Shown here: piece by piece, positions 17,607 to 26,998 of the stretch
Layout: each line of letters starts with the position of its first letter
How positions within the stretch are numbered: the stretch's first letter is position 1
Assembly: GCA_964624235.1 (NCBI GenBank)
Contig: CAZUXY010000010.1
Coordinates: forward strand, 1 to 64,000
Reading direction: 5' to 3'
From: CAZUXY01 sp964624235
GTDB taxonomy: Bacteria > Spirochaetota > UBA4802 > UBA5368
DNA: 64,000 bases
Position numbers and translations under genes: made by a program
Notes under the pieces: model-generated
Told to the model about the DNA's origin: nothing
Databases searched by the model: none
Seen by the model: the letters and a program-made list of their open reading frames with translations, nothing else

Positions 17607-18863
17607 TTACAGTTCATCGGGATGGCAGATTACACCTTTAACGGCCGATGCGGCGGCGACCGCCGGGTTTGCCAGATATACTTCGCTGCGGGGATGCCCC
17701 ATCCTGCCTACGAAATTACGATTGGTGGTGGAAACACATTTTTCCCCTTCGGCCAGGATGCCCATATGTCCTCCCAGGCACGGCCCGCAGGTCGGCGCCG
17801 ATACCACGCCTTCCGCCTCGGTGAAAATGTCCAGCAGTCCTTCCTTCAGGGACCGGCGATACACTTCCTGGGTTGCCGGAATCACAATCAGACGTACGTC
17901 CTTATGCACCTTCCGGTTTTTCAGAATTTCAGCGGCGAGTCGCATGTCTTCGATTCTGCCGTTGGTACACGATCCTATCACCACCTGATCAATCCTCACA
18001 CCGCTCTCCCGTGCGGGTTTCACGTTTTCTGGAAGATGCGGATATGCCACCACGGGTTCCAGGCGGGACGCGTCATACTCTTTTACGGAAACATACACGG
18101 CGTCGGTATCGCTTTTATAGACGGTATACGGTTTTTTCGAACGGCTTTCGATATACTCCGCTGTTTTCTTATCGGCTTCGAATATACCGTTCTTACCTCC
18201 CGCCTCGATGGCCATATTGGCCATGGTGAGCCTCCCTTCCAGACTGAGGTTGCCGATAGTGGTTCCGGCAAATTCCATCGCCCTGTATAACGCCCCATCA
18301 ACGCCTATATCTCCAATGACTCTCAGAATCAGGTCCTTGCCGGTAACGTAACGCGCAAGCGTTCCCTCGAAAACGAATTTCATCGATTCAGGGACTTTGA
18401 GCCATGTTTTGCCGGTAGCCATCGCCGCCGCCATATCGGTGGAACCCACGCCGGTGGAAAAAGCTCCCACCGCCCCATAGGTACATGTATGGGAATCCGC
18501 TCCAATGATGAGCATCCCCGGCCGCGTCAACCCCAGTTCAGGCAGCAGTGCGTGTTCCACCCCCACGCGACCCACATCGTAATAATGGACTATGCCGAAT
18601 TCCCTGGAAAAATCCCTGAGTATCTTCACCTGTTCAGCCGATTTAATGTCCTTATTCGGGGTAAAATGGTCAGGAATCAACACCACCTTTTCACGGTCAA
18701 AGACCTTTTTAACACCAAGTTCCCTGAATTCCCTGATGGCGATAGGAGCGGTGATATCATTCCCCAGCACCAGGTCCACTTCCGCCTCAATAAGGTCGCC
18801 GGGCCTCACCATCGTATTACCCGAATGTACGGCGAGTATTTTTTCAGTCAAGGTCATTCCCAT
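17607..18863 (-). CDS. leuC: 3-isopropylmalate dehydratase large subunit
   Basis: Aconitase-family large subunit of 418 residues, archaeal/HACN type. The [4Fe-4S] ligands are visible in IGSCTNGRIEDM and APTCGPCLGGHMG. The substrate and anion loop GADSHTCTYGAVGAFSTGVGS is near residue 125. I chose the ATG at 18863 (MGMTLTEK) because AGG lies 6 nt upstream; a GTG four codons earlier is possible. It pairs with leuD. No leuA or leuB is in the window, so the pathway is not shown complete. Confidence 0.9.
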   Translation of the reverse strand: MGMTLTEKILAVHSGNTMVRPGDLIEAEVDLVLGNDITAPIAIREFRELGVKKVFDREKVVLIPDHFTPNKDIKSAEQVKILRDFSREFGIVHYYDVGRVGVEHALLPELGLTRPGMLIIGADSHTCTYGAVGAFSTGVGSTDMAAAMATGKTWLKVPESMKFVFEGTLARYVTGKDLILRVIGDIGVDGALYRAMEFAGTTIGNLSLEGRLTMANMAIEAGGKNGIFEADKKTAEYIESRSKKPYTVYKSDTDAVYVSVKEYDASRLEPVVAYPHLPENVKPARESGVRIDQVVIGSCTNGRIEDMRLAAEILKNRKVHKDVRLIVIPATQEVYRRSLKEGLLDIFTEAEGVVSAPTCGPCLGGHMGILAEGEKCVSTTNRNFVGRMGHPRSEVYLANPAVAAASAVKGVICHPDEL

Positions 18864-19125
18864 TGCTTGCCTCACATCGCGATATAAGTATCATAGTATC
18901 GTACGTTCAATTCAAGATCAAATTTTTTCAATGTTTGGAATGAACCCAACTATATTGAATAACTTAAAAAATCAAGTTGCTTTTATCTCAATCTCTTTCT
19001 TTTCATAAATTCCTCCTCATCATGGCTACAGGTTTATTATCCACGTGGTCGGGTTCCCGCATTATAAAAAGTAAATCTGTTGACATTGTGAATTTCATGG
19101 AATATTCAGAGATATGAGCTCGGTA

Positions 19126-20025
19126 ATGAAAATATCAATTGCAGGTGCCGGAGCGATGGGGTCGCTCTTTGCTTATTTTTTCGTAAAAGCCGGAATCGCC
19201 GTCTCAATTTATGAAATCAATCCACGGGTAGTTGGAAAACTGAAAGACGGGCTTCATGTCCTGATCGCAAACCGTTCCGAGAAACTTACGGTGGAAGTTT
19301 CGGACAGCCCCGAAACGGTACGCGGTGCCGCAATAGTTTTTATGTTCGTAAAAAGTTACTCAACCCTTAAAGCCATGGAACAGATACGGCACTTCATCTC
19401 CCGGGACACCATTATAGTATCACTGCAGAACGGGATCGGCAACAAAGAGGTCATCACCGGTTTTGTGCCGGAGGGGAAAATCGTGTACGGGTCCACCACC
19501 ATCGGAGCCGCGAAAAACAACGAAGGTGTGGTAATCTATGGAGGCGCCGGCGATATATCCCTGGGCGGCAGGGATGAAAATTCCGTTTCAGACGCGGCCT
19601 CGGTACTGAGACAAGCAGGACTTACCGTTTCCATCAGTCCCGATCCTGATGCCGTGGTCTGGAAAAAAGCCGTCATCAACGCAGGCATCAATCCCCTGGG
19701 CGCCCTGCTCGGCATCACGAACGGGAAGATAATCGAGAACGAACACACCGCTGCCGTTCAGGAACGACTGGTGCTGGAGGGAGTATCGGTGGCACGCGGA
19801 GCGGGTATCGATCTGGATCCGGATGCTCTGGTACGCACCACACGGGATGTATGCCGAAGTACCTCATCCAACCGCTGCTCCATGCTTCAAGACCTGGAAT
19901 CCGGCAGGAGAACCGAAATCGACAACATCAATGGCATAATCGTCGCACTCGGGCATGAGTATGACCTCCCTGTACCGGTCAATGAAACTCTGTATAATCT
20001 GATCAAGTCCAGGGAACAGTTTTAA
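19126..20025 (+). CDS. panE: 2-dehydropantoate 2-reductase
   Basis: NADPH-dependent ketopantoate reductase of pantothenate/CoA synthesis. It has the Rossmann loop GAGAMGSLFAYFF at the extreme N-terminus. The family core VVWKKAVINAGINPLGALLGITNG carries the catalytic Lys, and the C-terminal segment includes SSNRCSMLQDLESGRRTEID. Length (~300) is normal. A start four codons upstream (ATG 19114) is possible. A TTGACA at 19080-19085 suggests the promoter is very close. The next gene follows after 41 nt on the same strand. Confidence 0.88.
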   Translation: MKISIAGAGAMGSLFAYFFVKAGIAVSIYEINPRVVGKLKDGLHVLIANRSEKLTVEVSDSPETVRGAAIVFMFVKSYSTLKAMEQIRHFISRDTIIVSLQNGIGNKEVITGFVPEGKIVYGSTTIGAAKNNEGVVIYGGAGDISLGGRDENSVSDAASVLRQAGLTVSISPDPDAVVWKKAVINAGINPLGALLGITNGKIIENEHTAAVQERLVLEGVSVARGAGIDLDPDALVRTTRDVCRSTSSNRCSMLQDLESGRRTEIDNINGIIVALGHEYDLPVPVNETLYNLIKSREQF

Positions 20026-20066
20026 GAAATAATCCGAAAACCGGTATAACTGAAACGGGGTTGATC

Positions 20067-21062
20067 ATGAAAAACGTCGATGATCCGCAAAATCTGCATT
20101 TTACCAGGTATCGTCCCGGACAGACCGAAGGACACTATGAGAGTTTTTTCCTGAGGGCAAATCATCCTTCACGTCCGTTCGCATTCTGGATCCGCTATAC
20201 CATCTTCAGCCCGAAAGACAGACCGGAAAAAGCGATCGGAGAACTCTGGGCGGTGTATTTCGACGGTGAACAGGCAAATCATACCGCCGCCAAGAAGGAG
20301 GTACCCATAGACCAGTGCCGTTTTTCCAACCACGCCCTCGAGGTCTATATCGGCGGTGCCGTTCTTAATGAAAACTCCCTGAAGGGCGGTATAGATTCCA
20401 CAATCTCCTGGGAACTCGACTACAGCGGGGAACGTGATCCTGTATATGATTTCCCCGCCGGCTTCTATCACGGCGCTTTCCCCAAGGCCAAAGCCCTGGT
20501 TTCACTCCCGCTGGGTGTGTTCAACGGCAACATCAGGATCAAGGACAAAAAAATTTCGATCAATAACTGGACCGGCAGTCAGAACCACAACTGGGGATCC
20601 AGACATACCGACCTTTATGCCTGGGGGCAGGTGGCTGGGTTTGACAACAGCCCGGGATCTTTTCTTGAAATTGCTACCGCCAGACTCAAGATCGGTCCCT
20701 TCTGGACCCCTTTCATGACTCCTATCGTACTCCGCCATGATGGTATACAGTATTCATTGAACAGGCTTCATACACTCTTCGGGCGAGCCTCTTTCACCTA
20801 TTTCAACTGGCATTTTACGGCTGATTCAAGGGATGTGTATATGGATGGGATCATCAGTGCCGATAAAAAGGATTTCGTGTGTCTGCCCTATTACAATCCC
20901 CCCGGTGGGATAAAATACTGCCTGAACACCAAGATTGCGTCGTGCACACTCAATCTTAATCTGAAAAAAACAGGGAAAAGCATACTTCTCTCTACTAGAG
21001 ACCGGGCCGCGTTTGAAATTCTTACCGACGATGTGAAACACGGTCTGTCACCTGCGATATAG
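20067..21062 (+). CDS. Lipocalin-like (CrtC/tocopherol-cyclase/AttH fold) hypothetical protein
   Basis: A 331-residue soluble protein with no signal peptide. The segment WTGSQNHNWGSRHTDLYAW and the following GFDNSPGSFLEI resemble the NHNWG signature of the tandem-lipocalin superfamily that includes hydroxyneurosporene synthase and tocopherol cyclase. Family membership is by pattern only; reaction and ligand are unknown. ATG 20067 was chosen because ACGGGG lies 6 nt upstream. It follows panE closely and may share its transcript, but no functional link is obvious. Confidence 0.65.
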   Translation: MKNVDDPQNLHFTRYRPGQTEGHYESFFLRANHPSRPFAFWIRYTIFSPKDRPEKAIGELWAVYFDGEQANHTAAKKEVPIDQCRFSNHALEVYIGGAVLNENSLKGGIDSTISWELDYSGERDPVYDFPAGFYHGAFPKAKALVSLPLGVFNGNIRIKDKKISINNWTGSQNHNWGSRHTDLYAWGQVAGFDNSPGSFLEIATARLKIGPFWTPFMTPIVLRHDGIQYSLNRLHTLFGRASFTYFNWHFTADSRDVYMDGIISADKKDFVCLPYYNPPGGIKYCLNTKIASCTLNLNLKKTGKSILLSTRDRAAFEILTDDVKHGLSPAI

Positions 21063-21103
21063 AAATATGTACTGATTCCTCCCGGCAACAGCACCTGTAC
21101 TGA

Positions 21104-21742
21104 TCAGGGAGCACAAATGTGCCATGCCATGTTCGATCCGGTTTTGACACGTACAATGTCGCCGAACACTTCCTTCATCTCGGACATGCCGTTTTCAACG
21201 AAATGGAGATAATCACCTCCTTCCAGCCGTTCCACGAAATCCGAAATGCAATTTCTTTTATAATAATCATAAAAGAGAACTTTTTTCGTCGCAAGACGTT
21301 TTGCTTCCTTCATCATTTTCATCCTCTGGTATGAATCCATCCCGTGCAGTACATAACTTGACACCACGAAATCGAAACTCCTGTCACGAAAAGGCAGACC
21401 GGCGGAACCGTCAGCCACGACAAATTCCAGAACCCCAGGCCTGGCATGCCCCCGTGCGTACCGTATCATCGACGGAGCGGCATCGATTGCGGTTACCCTG
21501 AACCCCAAGGACATCATATAAAAGGCCAGGGCGCCTGAACCGCAACCTATATCAAGCACCGTAGCACCATCCCCCGTTCCCGCCTCGACGAGTTCGGAAG
21601 GAATTATCCGCCTGAAATGCGATACCTGATACCGGAAAAACAAACTATAAATTCGGGCGATTTTGTTGAATAGCCCTACATGCGGATTGCAAGTACTTTC
21701 ATTACCTTTGCCTTTTTCATGGTAAGGTATTGATTTCAGCAT
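21104..21742 (-). CDS. Class I SAM-dependent methyltransferase
   Basis: A 212-residue cytoplasmic enzyme. Motif I is VLDIGCGSGALAFYM, the acidic residue after strand 2 is in VTAIDAAPSMIRYAR, and later motifs include FVVADGSAGLPFRD and FDFVVSSYVLHGMD. A GGAGG ribosome site precedes the ATG. It is monocistronic and converges with the lipocalin-like gene. Its acceptor cannot be predicted; the overall pattern is UbiE/COQ5-like. Confidence 0.82.
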   Translation of the reverse strand: MLKSIPYHEKGKGNESTCNPHVGLFNKIARIYSLFFRYQVSHFRRIIPSELVEAGTGDGATVLDIGCGSGALAFYMMSLGFRVTAIDAAPSMIRYARGHARPGVLEFVVADGSAGLPFRDRSFDFVVSSYVLHGMDSYQRMKMMKEAKRLATKKVLFYDYYKRNCISDFVERLEGGDYLHFVENGMSEMKEVFGDIVRVKTGSNMAWHICAP

Positions 21743-21789
21743 ACTCCTCCTTCACCGGTCATGTTCTCGACAATGAAAAAATTAATTAT

Positions 21790-21821
21790 TTGACATCAAT
21801 CCTGTTTGGTTAACATATAAT
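21790..21821 (+). promoter_or_regulatory. Possible promoter of the enoyl-CoA hydratase gene
   Basis: Perfect TTGACA (21790-21795) and TATAAT (21816-21821) hexamers, but 20 nt apart, which is longer than normal. The position is suitable for the gene starting at 21928. Confidence 0.3.
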
Positions 21822-21927
21822 TGATGCAGTACGCAAGTTGATGCCTGTAGTAACTCAATCCACATTTTCCGAAAGGGAATAATTCCCTGTTACAGTATCA
21901 TGATATATAAAAACAGGAGAAAGTGCA

Positions 21928-22713
21928 ATGACCGCGAAAAAATTCTGTGATTATACCGTTGATGAATCCGGGGTTGCCCTCATGGTGATCAACAACCCTC
22001 CCATGAACACCCTCGGTAAGCCTGTGCTGGCTGATATGGCAGATGCGGTGACACGGGCAAACGCGGACCGGAAAGTCAGGGTGGTGGTTTTTACCGGAGA
22101 AGGCAAAGCCTTTATCGCCGGTGCGGATATAAATGAATTCACGCCCATAACCACCCGGAAAGAAGGAAGTGATTTTCTGATTAACGGACAATCGGTTTTA
22201 AACCTTATTGAAAATTCAGAGAAACCCTATATCGCGGCCATTAACGGTTTCTGCCTGGGCGGTGGTCTTGAAACAGCCCTGGCCTGTCATATCCGCCTTG
22301 CGGACGAAACCGCCCAGATTGGTCTACCCGAAATTAAACTTGGTATAATACCCGGTTACGGAGGCACACAGAGGACCACACGTCTTATAGGCAAAGGAAG
22401 AGCCTATGAACTTATCCTCTCAGGCAATTTTTTAACGGGAAAGCAGGCAGAGGTATACTGTATCGTCAACCGCTGCACGCCCAAGGGAATGGTCGTCGAT
22501 GAGGCACGGAAACTCGCAACTGAAATATCCTTACGCAGCAGAATGGCGGTGAAAAATGCCATGAGGGCAGTCAAGGAGGGACTGGATATGGAATTCATGA
22601 CGGCACTCAGTTTTGAACGGAATCTTTTCGGTGAACTCTGCGAGACCGATGATAAAAAAGAAGGAACATCGGCTTTTCTAGAGAAAAGGAAACCCGTATT
22701 TAAAGACTGTTAA
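21928..22713 (+). CDS. Enoyl-CoA hydratase/isomerase family protein (crotonase type)
   Basis: Hydrates 2-enoyl-CoA thioesters. The 261-residue product has the oxyanion-hole segments AFIAGADI and FCLGGGLETALAC. Both catalytic glutamates of the hydratase type appear: E in GGGLETAL and E in LPEIKLGIIPGYGGTQR. That favours true hydratase activity. AGGAGA lies 9 nt before ATG. It probably acts with the acyl-CoA dehydrogenase at 59.4 kb and the oxoacid oxidoreductase at 24-27 kb, though they are not clustered. Confidence 0.9.
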   Translation: MTAKKFCDYTVDESGVALMVINNPPMNTLGKPVLADMADAVTRANADRKVRVVVFTGEGKAFIAGADINEFTPITTRKEGSDFLINGQSVLNLIENSEKPYIAAINGFCLGGGLETALACHIRLADETAQIGLPEIKLGIIPGYGGTQRTTRLIGKGRAYELILSGNFLTGKQAEVYCIVNRCTPKGMVVDEARKLATEISLRSRMAVKNAMRAVKEGLDMEFMTALSFERNLFGELCETDDKKEGTSAFLEKRKPVFKDC

Positions 22714-22748
22714 AAAAATTAAATCCATGGATACTTGTGGTTCAGTTC

Positions 22749-22783
22749 AAGTCCCACAAAATTATGGGATTTCCTCTGTTTTT
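22749..22783 (+). terminator. Possible intrinsic terminator after the enoyl-CoA hydratase gene
   Basis: AAGTCCCA (22749-22756) pairs with TGGGATTT (22765-22772), with one G-T pair and an 8-nt loop. A T-rich stretch follows after six bases. The T run is offset, so confidence is low. Confidence 0.35.
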
Positions 22784-22934
22784 AATGAATAATTATGTTT
22801 AAACATTTTTTTAGTGTTGACTAATTTTATGTTTATAAAATTCTATATTAACTGTAATTGCTTTCGGGTGGGAGCAATGATTTGAGCGCTGCCCGGATTT
22901 ATGGCAATAAATTTTAAATTCCAAGGAGCTTCTT

Positions 22935-23498
22935 ATGGCAGACCAAAAAAATGGAAATCCGGCGGTTGTCGGATTAGCCGGATTTGGCCTTACCACTCTC
23001 ATTCTTCAGTTTCACAATGTAGGATGGTGCGGCATTGGACCCGTTCTTGCCATGGGTCTGGTTTTCGGTGGAACGGCACAGTTGATTGCCGGTTTTCAGG
23101 AACAGAAAATGGGCAATAATTTCGGTTACAGTGCGTTCGTTTCTTACGGCGCTTTCTGGATCGGTCTTGGTATCATATGGCTGCTCAATTACTTTAATAT
23201 CTATAAAGCCAGCGGCACCGATGTCGGCTGGTACCTTATCGCGTGGACCCTTTATACAGCGGTTATGTGGGTGGCGTCAATGCGCGTTCACGGGGCCATG
23301 GCTTCAACCTTCACCCTGCTGCTGCTGGGATTTATACTGCTCGATATCGGTCACTTCATAGATCCGGTATTCAACGTCATCGCAGGTTATGAACTCATGT
23401 TATGCGCATTTAATGCATGGTACATGATGGCGCATGTGATTTACCTGGATGTCTTTGGCCGGGATATACTGCCGGTAGGAAAACCCTGGATCAAGTAA
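22935..23498 (+). CDS. Acetate/succinate transporter of the GPR1/FUN34/YaaH (SatP) family
   Basis: Inner-membrane protein of 187 residues with six predicted helices. It starts with the family motif around NPAVVGLAGFGLTT; NPA begins at residue 8. SatP/YaaH proteins move acetate and succinate with protons. Substrate is inferred from the family. An AAGGAGC ribosome site lies 6 nt before ATG. A strong terminator follows, so it is a single-gene unit. It could export acetate from 2-oxoacid metabolism or import it. Confidence 0.9.
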   Translation: MADQKNGNPAVVGLAGFGLTTLILQFHNVGWCGIGPVLAMGLVFGGTAQLIAGFQEQKMGNNFGYSAFVSYGAFWIGLGIIWLLNYFNIYKASGTDVGWYLIAWTLYTAVMWVASMRVHGAMASTFTLLLLGFILLDIGHFIDPVFNVIAGYELMLCAFNAWYMMAHVIYLDVFGRDILPVGKPWIK

Positions 23499-23514
23499 CA
23501 TAAGTCAATTTAAA

Positions 23515-23546
23515 CAAAAAACCCCTATGCGTACGGGGTTTTTTTT
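23515..23546 (+). terminator. Intrinsic terminator after the SatP-family gene
   Basis: An A5 run and ACCCC (23521-23525) pair with GGGGT (23535-23539) and the following T run of eight. The A/T symmetry means it could also end transcription from the minus strand. Confidence 0.85.
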
Positions 23547-23611
23547 ATTTATACCACTCACAATACAGCCTGCGGAGGAAGACGAAAAATCCCCCGCAGG
23601 ATTATTTTCAA

Positions 23612-24040
23612 TCAGTTCTTATAGATTTCAGTGCTGTAGGTTTTCACCCAGTGCTTCTTGAGCACTTCTTTTGCCTCCATGATCTTGTCAACCTCCAGGA
23701 TGATGATTGCTTCATCACCGCGTAGATTGATAAAAGGGTACAGTGTTTCAATATTCACCTTAGACTCCAGTAGAGGTCGCAATACCGCGTTCAACCCTCC
23801 GGGATGATCCGGTGTGGCGACCGCTATCACCTCTTTTGTGGATACATGAAAATTGCTGTTTTTTAAAACCTTCTCGGCTTTCTCCGGATCGCTGACGATC
23901 ATATGCACCTGTACCGGTGTCAACACGGAGGAAGCCACTATCGCCTTTATGTTAATTTGCTCTTTTTCCAGGATATCACATAGTTCGTTGAGTTTTCCTG
24001 GTTTGTTTTCAATTGAAATACTCACCTGGGTAATTGGCAT
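23612..24040 (-). CDS. Tandem ACT-domain protein
   Basis: Small amino-acid-binding regulator of 142 residues with two ACT domains, about 3-70 and 72-142. They start VSISIENKPGKLNELCDIL and VIAVATPDHPGGLNAVLRP. Start chosen at ATG 24040 with GGAGAAGC 4 nt upstream; the open frame extends 13 codons further without a ribosome site. It lies 173 nt downstream of the oxoacid oxidoreductase operon on the same strand. ACT proteins are often found beside ferredoxin-dependent oxoacid oxidoreductases, so it may report branched-chain or aromatic amino acid levels. The ligand is unknown. Confidence 0.8.
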   Translation of the reverse strand: MPITQVSISIENKPGKLNELCDILEKEQINIKAIVASSVLTPVQVHMIVSDPEKAEKVLKNSNFHVSTKEVIAVATPDHPGGLNAVLRPLLESKVNIETLYPFINLRGDEAIIILEVDKIMEAKEVLKKHWVKTYSTEIYKN

Positions 24041-24213
24041 TATGCTTCTCCTCTCACCTGTTTTCCTTTCCCTTTTCAAATCAATTGTATACGATACAAT
24101 GCCTTTCTGCTACCATAAAACATTTCGTAAAAACATCCACTCCCCGTTTTCAACGATCAACATTTGCCGCGCCGGTACACGATATTGTAATCAGCAGAAA
24201 CTGACATATACTT

Positions 24214-24771
24214 TCATGACGCGGTTTCACCGTTGACAAAGGAAAATTTTTCATATCCTTCATGAACCGCTTTAATCGTGATATCCACAAGCTTTTTTTT
24301 GTCACCCATCATGTATTCAATGCTTTTATCCAGCGTTTCCATTTTTACTACATTTGTAAGTTTGATAAAGGATCCCAGCAATACCATATTCGCCGACCTT
24401 TCACTGCCTATGGACCTGGCTATCTCATTTGCGTTTACGGGGAAGACGCTCACATCTCCCCTGAAAATCAGGTTATTCACCATATCGGCATTGTATATCA
24501 TTTGTCCGGCCGGATCAAGTCTGTTGATAAAGGTTTTGGCGGAGGGTTGATTGAGCGCAACGACAAAATCCGGCGCCGAGGCTACCGGTGACGCGATTTC
24601 TTCGTCTGATATACTGATAGTGCAATTCGCCGTGCCTCCGCGAACCGCAGCCCCATATGAAGGCAGATATGTCACAAAAAGGTCATCCATCATTGCGGTA
24701 TGACCAAGTATATTACCAACGGTCAGTACGCCCTGCCCTCCGCTTCCCGCGAATATAGTCTTAACCAGCAT
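24214..24771 (-). CDS. 2-oxoacid:ferredoxin oxidoreductase, gamma subunit
   Basis: A 185-residue gamma-type subunit of the CoA-dependent 2-oxoacid:ferredoxin oxidoreductase. It has the FAGSGGQGVLTVGNILGH loop at its N-terminus and the internal TYLPSYGAAVRGGTANC segment. It is last in the operon delta-alpha-beta-gamma, one base after the beta gene's stop. Substrate could be 2-oxoglutarate (Kor) or branched-chain 2-oxoacids (Vor). Confidence 0.9.
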   Translation of the reverse strand: MLVKTIFAGSGGQGVLTVGNILGHTAMMDDLFVTYLPSYGAAVRGGTANCTISISDEEIASPVASAPDFVVALNQPSAKTFINRLDPAGQMIYNADMVNNLIFRGDVSVFPVNANEIARSIGSERSANMVLLGSFIKLTNVVKMETLDKSIEYMMGDKKKLVDITIKAVHEGYEKFSFVNGETAS

Positions 24772-24772
24772 A

Positions 24773-25525
24773 TCACTTCCCCCGGTTTCTCTTGTCAGTC
24801 AGAACCCCCAGTGGGAATTCTTTGGTCATCACCTCGGTTATCCATTCAAAGGACTTCACTGCGGACATTTTCCAGTTCGTGGGACATGGCGAGAGCACTT
24901 CGATCATTGAATAACCAAGGCCATCCACCTGTGTTTGAAAAGCGTTCTTTATCGCCTTATGTGTGTTTCTGATGCCCGCCGGCCCGTTGACTGCGACTCT
25001 TTCGGCATAGACCACACCGGGGAATGTGGCGATCAGGTCAGTAATATGCAACGGGTACCCGTCGTACTTCGGATTGCGCCCTGAATTTGTCGTTGTTGTC
25101 TTCTGACCTATCAACGTAGTCGGCGCCATCTGGCCGCCGGTCATTCCATAGACCGCGTTATTGATGAATATCACCGAAATATGTTCACCACGGTTGGCCG
25201 AGTGTATTGTTTCAGCGGTACCTATGGCCGAAAGGTCGCCGTCCCCCTGATATGAAAATACGAAGAGATCCGGACGCGCCCGTTTCGCGCCGGTAGCGAT
25301 TGCGGTACCCCTTCCATGGGCAGATTCGATAACATCGATATCAAAGTACAAATATGCAAGAACGGCGCATCCTGCCGGATTCACACATATGGATTTTTCC
25401 CCCAGGTCCATTTCCTCCAGCACCTCAGCCACAATCCTGTGCACGATTCCGTGACCGCAACCAGGGCAGTAATGGGTTATTACATCTTTTTTATAATATT
25501 TGGGCCATGGATTTATCTGCTTCAT
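24773..25525 (-). CDS. 2-oxoacid:ferredoxin oxidoreductase, beta (TPP) subunit
   Basis: A 250-residue subunit that binds thiamine diphosphate and carries out oxidative decarboxylation. It has the N-terminal HYCPGCGHG cysteine pair and the TPP/Mg motif GDGDLSAIG...NN with the helix after VIFINNAVYGMTGGQ. It overlaps the end of the alpha gene by 4 nt, so translation is coupled. Sequence style matches KorB/VorA-type proteins. Confidence 0.92.
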   Translation of the reverse strand: MKQINPWPKYYKKDVITHYCPGCGHGIVHRIVAEVLEEMDLGEKSICVNPAGCAVLAYLYFDIDVIESAHGRGTAIATGAKRARPDLFVFSYQGDGDLSAIGTAETIHSANRGEHISVIFINNAVYGMTGGQMAPTTLIGQKTTTTNSGRNPKYDGYPLHITDLIATFPGVVYAERVAVNGPAGIRNTHKAIKNAFQTQVDGLGYSMIEVLSPCPTNWKMSAVKSFEWITEVMTKEFPLGVLTDKRNRGK

Positions 25526-26589
25526 TTCACTTTTTTCATCTCCCTTTCGTACTCACGGTAGAGGATCCGCGCAAATTCCACCGGTGTGGGAACAACGCCG
25601 CCGGGGCGTCCATGGAAGACCACCTTTGATTTGCCCTCCAGTGAAAGCTGTACGTCCTCTACCATTTGGCCGGTGCTCATTTCCAGGACCACAAAGGTAT
25701 TGATTTGCCGGGATAGATCCTGTAAAACTGTTTTTGGAAAGGGCCATAGGGTAATCGGCCTGATCAACCCTGCCGGAACACCTTCTTTGCGTACCCGTTT
25801 TATCGCTGCCTTGGCGATACGAGCCGTTGTACCGTAAGCGACCGCAATTACCTTTGCATCATCAGTCATAAAAGCTTCGTAACGGGTTTCGTTTTTTGCG
25901 ATCTCCTGATATTTTCGTACGAGCATCCAGTTATGTCGCTCCATTTCATTGACATCCAGAATCAACGAAGCCAGATACCTGCTGGGACCGTCCCCTTTCC
26001 CTTTGAGAGCCCATTCCTTCATCGGCATGTCCTCTTTCATTTCGGGGAATATGACGGGCTCTTTCATCTGTCCCAGCATTCCGTCCCCCAGCACCATTAC
26101 CGGCGTCCTGTAATTATCCGCTATATCAAAAGCCAGATATGTCAGATCGGCTACCTCCTGCACTGAAGCCGGGGCCAGTACCGGTGTACGGTAATCCCCG
26201 TGACCTCCACCGCGGGTCGCCTGAAAATAATCTCCCTGGGCAGGTGCGATATTCCCCAGACCGGGGCCTCCCCTCATTACATTGATTATTACCGCGGGGA
26301 GCTGAAAACCCGCCAGGAAGGAAATACCTTCCTGTTTCAGGCTGATCCCCGGGCTGGATGATGATGTCATTACTCTGGTCCCTACGGCCGAGGCACCCAC
26401 CACCATGTTGATGGCGGCTGTTTCGCTTTCCGATTGTATAAAAACCCCGTTCAATTTAGGCATGTGTTCCGACATATACTCTCCCAGTTCGTTCTGGGGT
26501 GTTATCGGATATCCGAAATACGCCCTGCAACCGGCCCTCAACGCCGCCTCTCCGAAAGCGTGATTACCGCTCATGAATACTTTATTCAC
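25522..26589 (-). CDS. 2-oxoacid:ferredoxin oxidoreductase, alpha subunit (VorB/KorA-like)
   Basis: A 355-residue alpha subunit with the N-terminal half containing YFGYPITPQNELGEYM, the catalytic-site segment FIQSESETAAINMVVGAS, and the C-terminal domain with VVLEMSTGQMVEDVQL. Its length and these stretches resemble proteins annotated VorB (3-methyl-2-oxobutanoate oxidoreductase). It overlaps the delta gene by 8 nt. With beta, gamma and delta it would convert a 2-oxoacid and CoA into acyl-CoA, CO2 and reduced ferredoxin. Confidence 0.92.
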   Translation of the reverse strand: MNKVFMSGNHAFGEAALRAGCRAYFGYPITPQNELGEYMSEHMPKLNGVFIQSESETAAINMVVGASAVGTRVMTSSSSPGISLKQEGISFLAGFQLPAVIINVMRGGPGLGNIAPAQGDYFQATRGGGHGDYRTPVLAPASVQEVADLTYLAFDIADNYRTPVMVLGDGMLGQMKEPVIFPEMKEDMPMKEWALKGKGDGPSRYLASLILDVNEMERHNWMLVRKYQEIAKNETRYEAFMTDDAKVIAVAYGTTARIAKAAIKRVRKEGVPAGLIRPITLWPFPKTVLQDLSRQINTFVVLEMSTGQMVEDVQLSLEGKSKVVFHGRPGGVVPTPVEFARILYREYEREMKKVK

Positions 26590-26800
26590 TGTACACCTCT
26601 ATCGCCACCTCGGGACAGACGAGCGTACAGACCTTGCACCCTGTGCATTCCTTGTCCCCTTCGGGGGTCGCGTAATGGTACCCCTGTATATTAAGTTCTT
26701 CCGATTCTATCAATACACCCTTCTTGCAGAACTCTATACAGAGGCCGCATCCTTTACATAAATCGGCTTTTACTATTACCTTGTATTTTGTCTTTACCAT
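26582..26800 (-). CDS. 2-oxoacid:ferredoxin oxidoreductase, delta (2x[4Fe-4S] ferredoxin) subunit
   Basis: A 72-residue bacterial-type ferredoxin with two CxxCxxC...C(P) clusters: CKGCGLCIEFC and CTGCKVCTLVCP. It is the first gene of the operon and passes electrons from the complex to soluble ferredoxin. Confidence 0.92.
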   Translation of the reverse strand: MVKTKYKVIVKADLCKGCGLCIEFCKKGVLIESEELNIQGYHYATPEGDKECTGCKVCTLVCPEVAIEVYSE

Positions 26801-26998
26801 CTAATCTGCCTTGAGTATTATATAAATCTACCGCTGTTCCGAATATAATACAAAATTAGTAAGAAAAACGTGAACATCTATTTGTCAAAAACTTTTTCAG
26901 ATGCAGGTAAATTTATTAAATAATTCCCGCCTTTGAAACGGAAAAACTTTTGACATATCCACAGGATGCTGATCTTTAATTTTCAGGCCTGATTGAAC

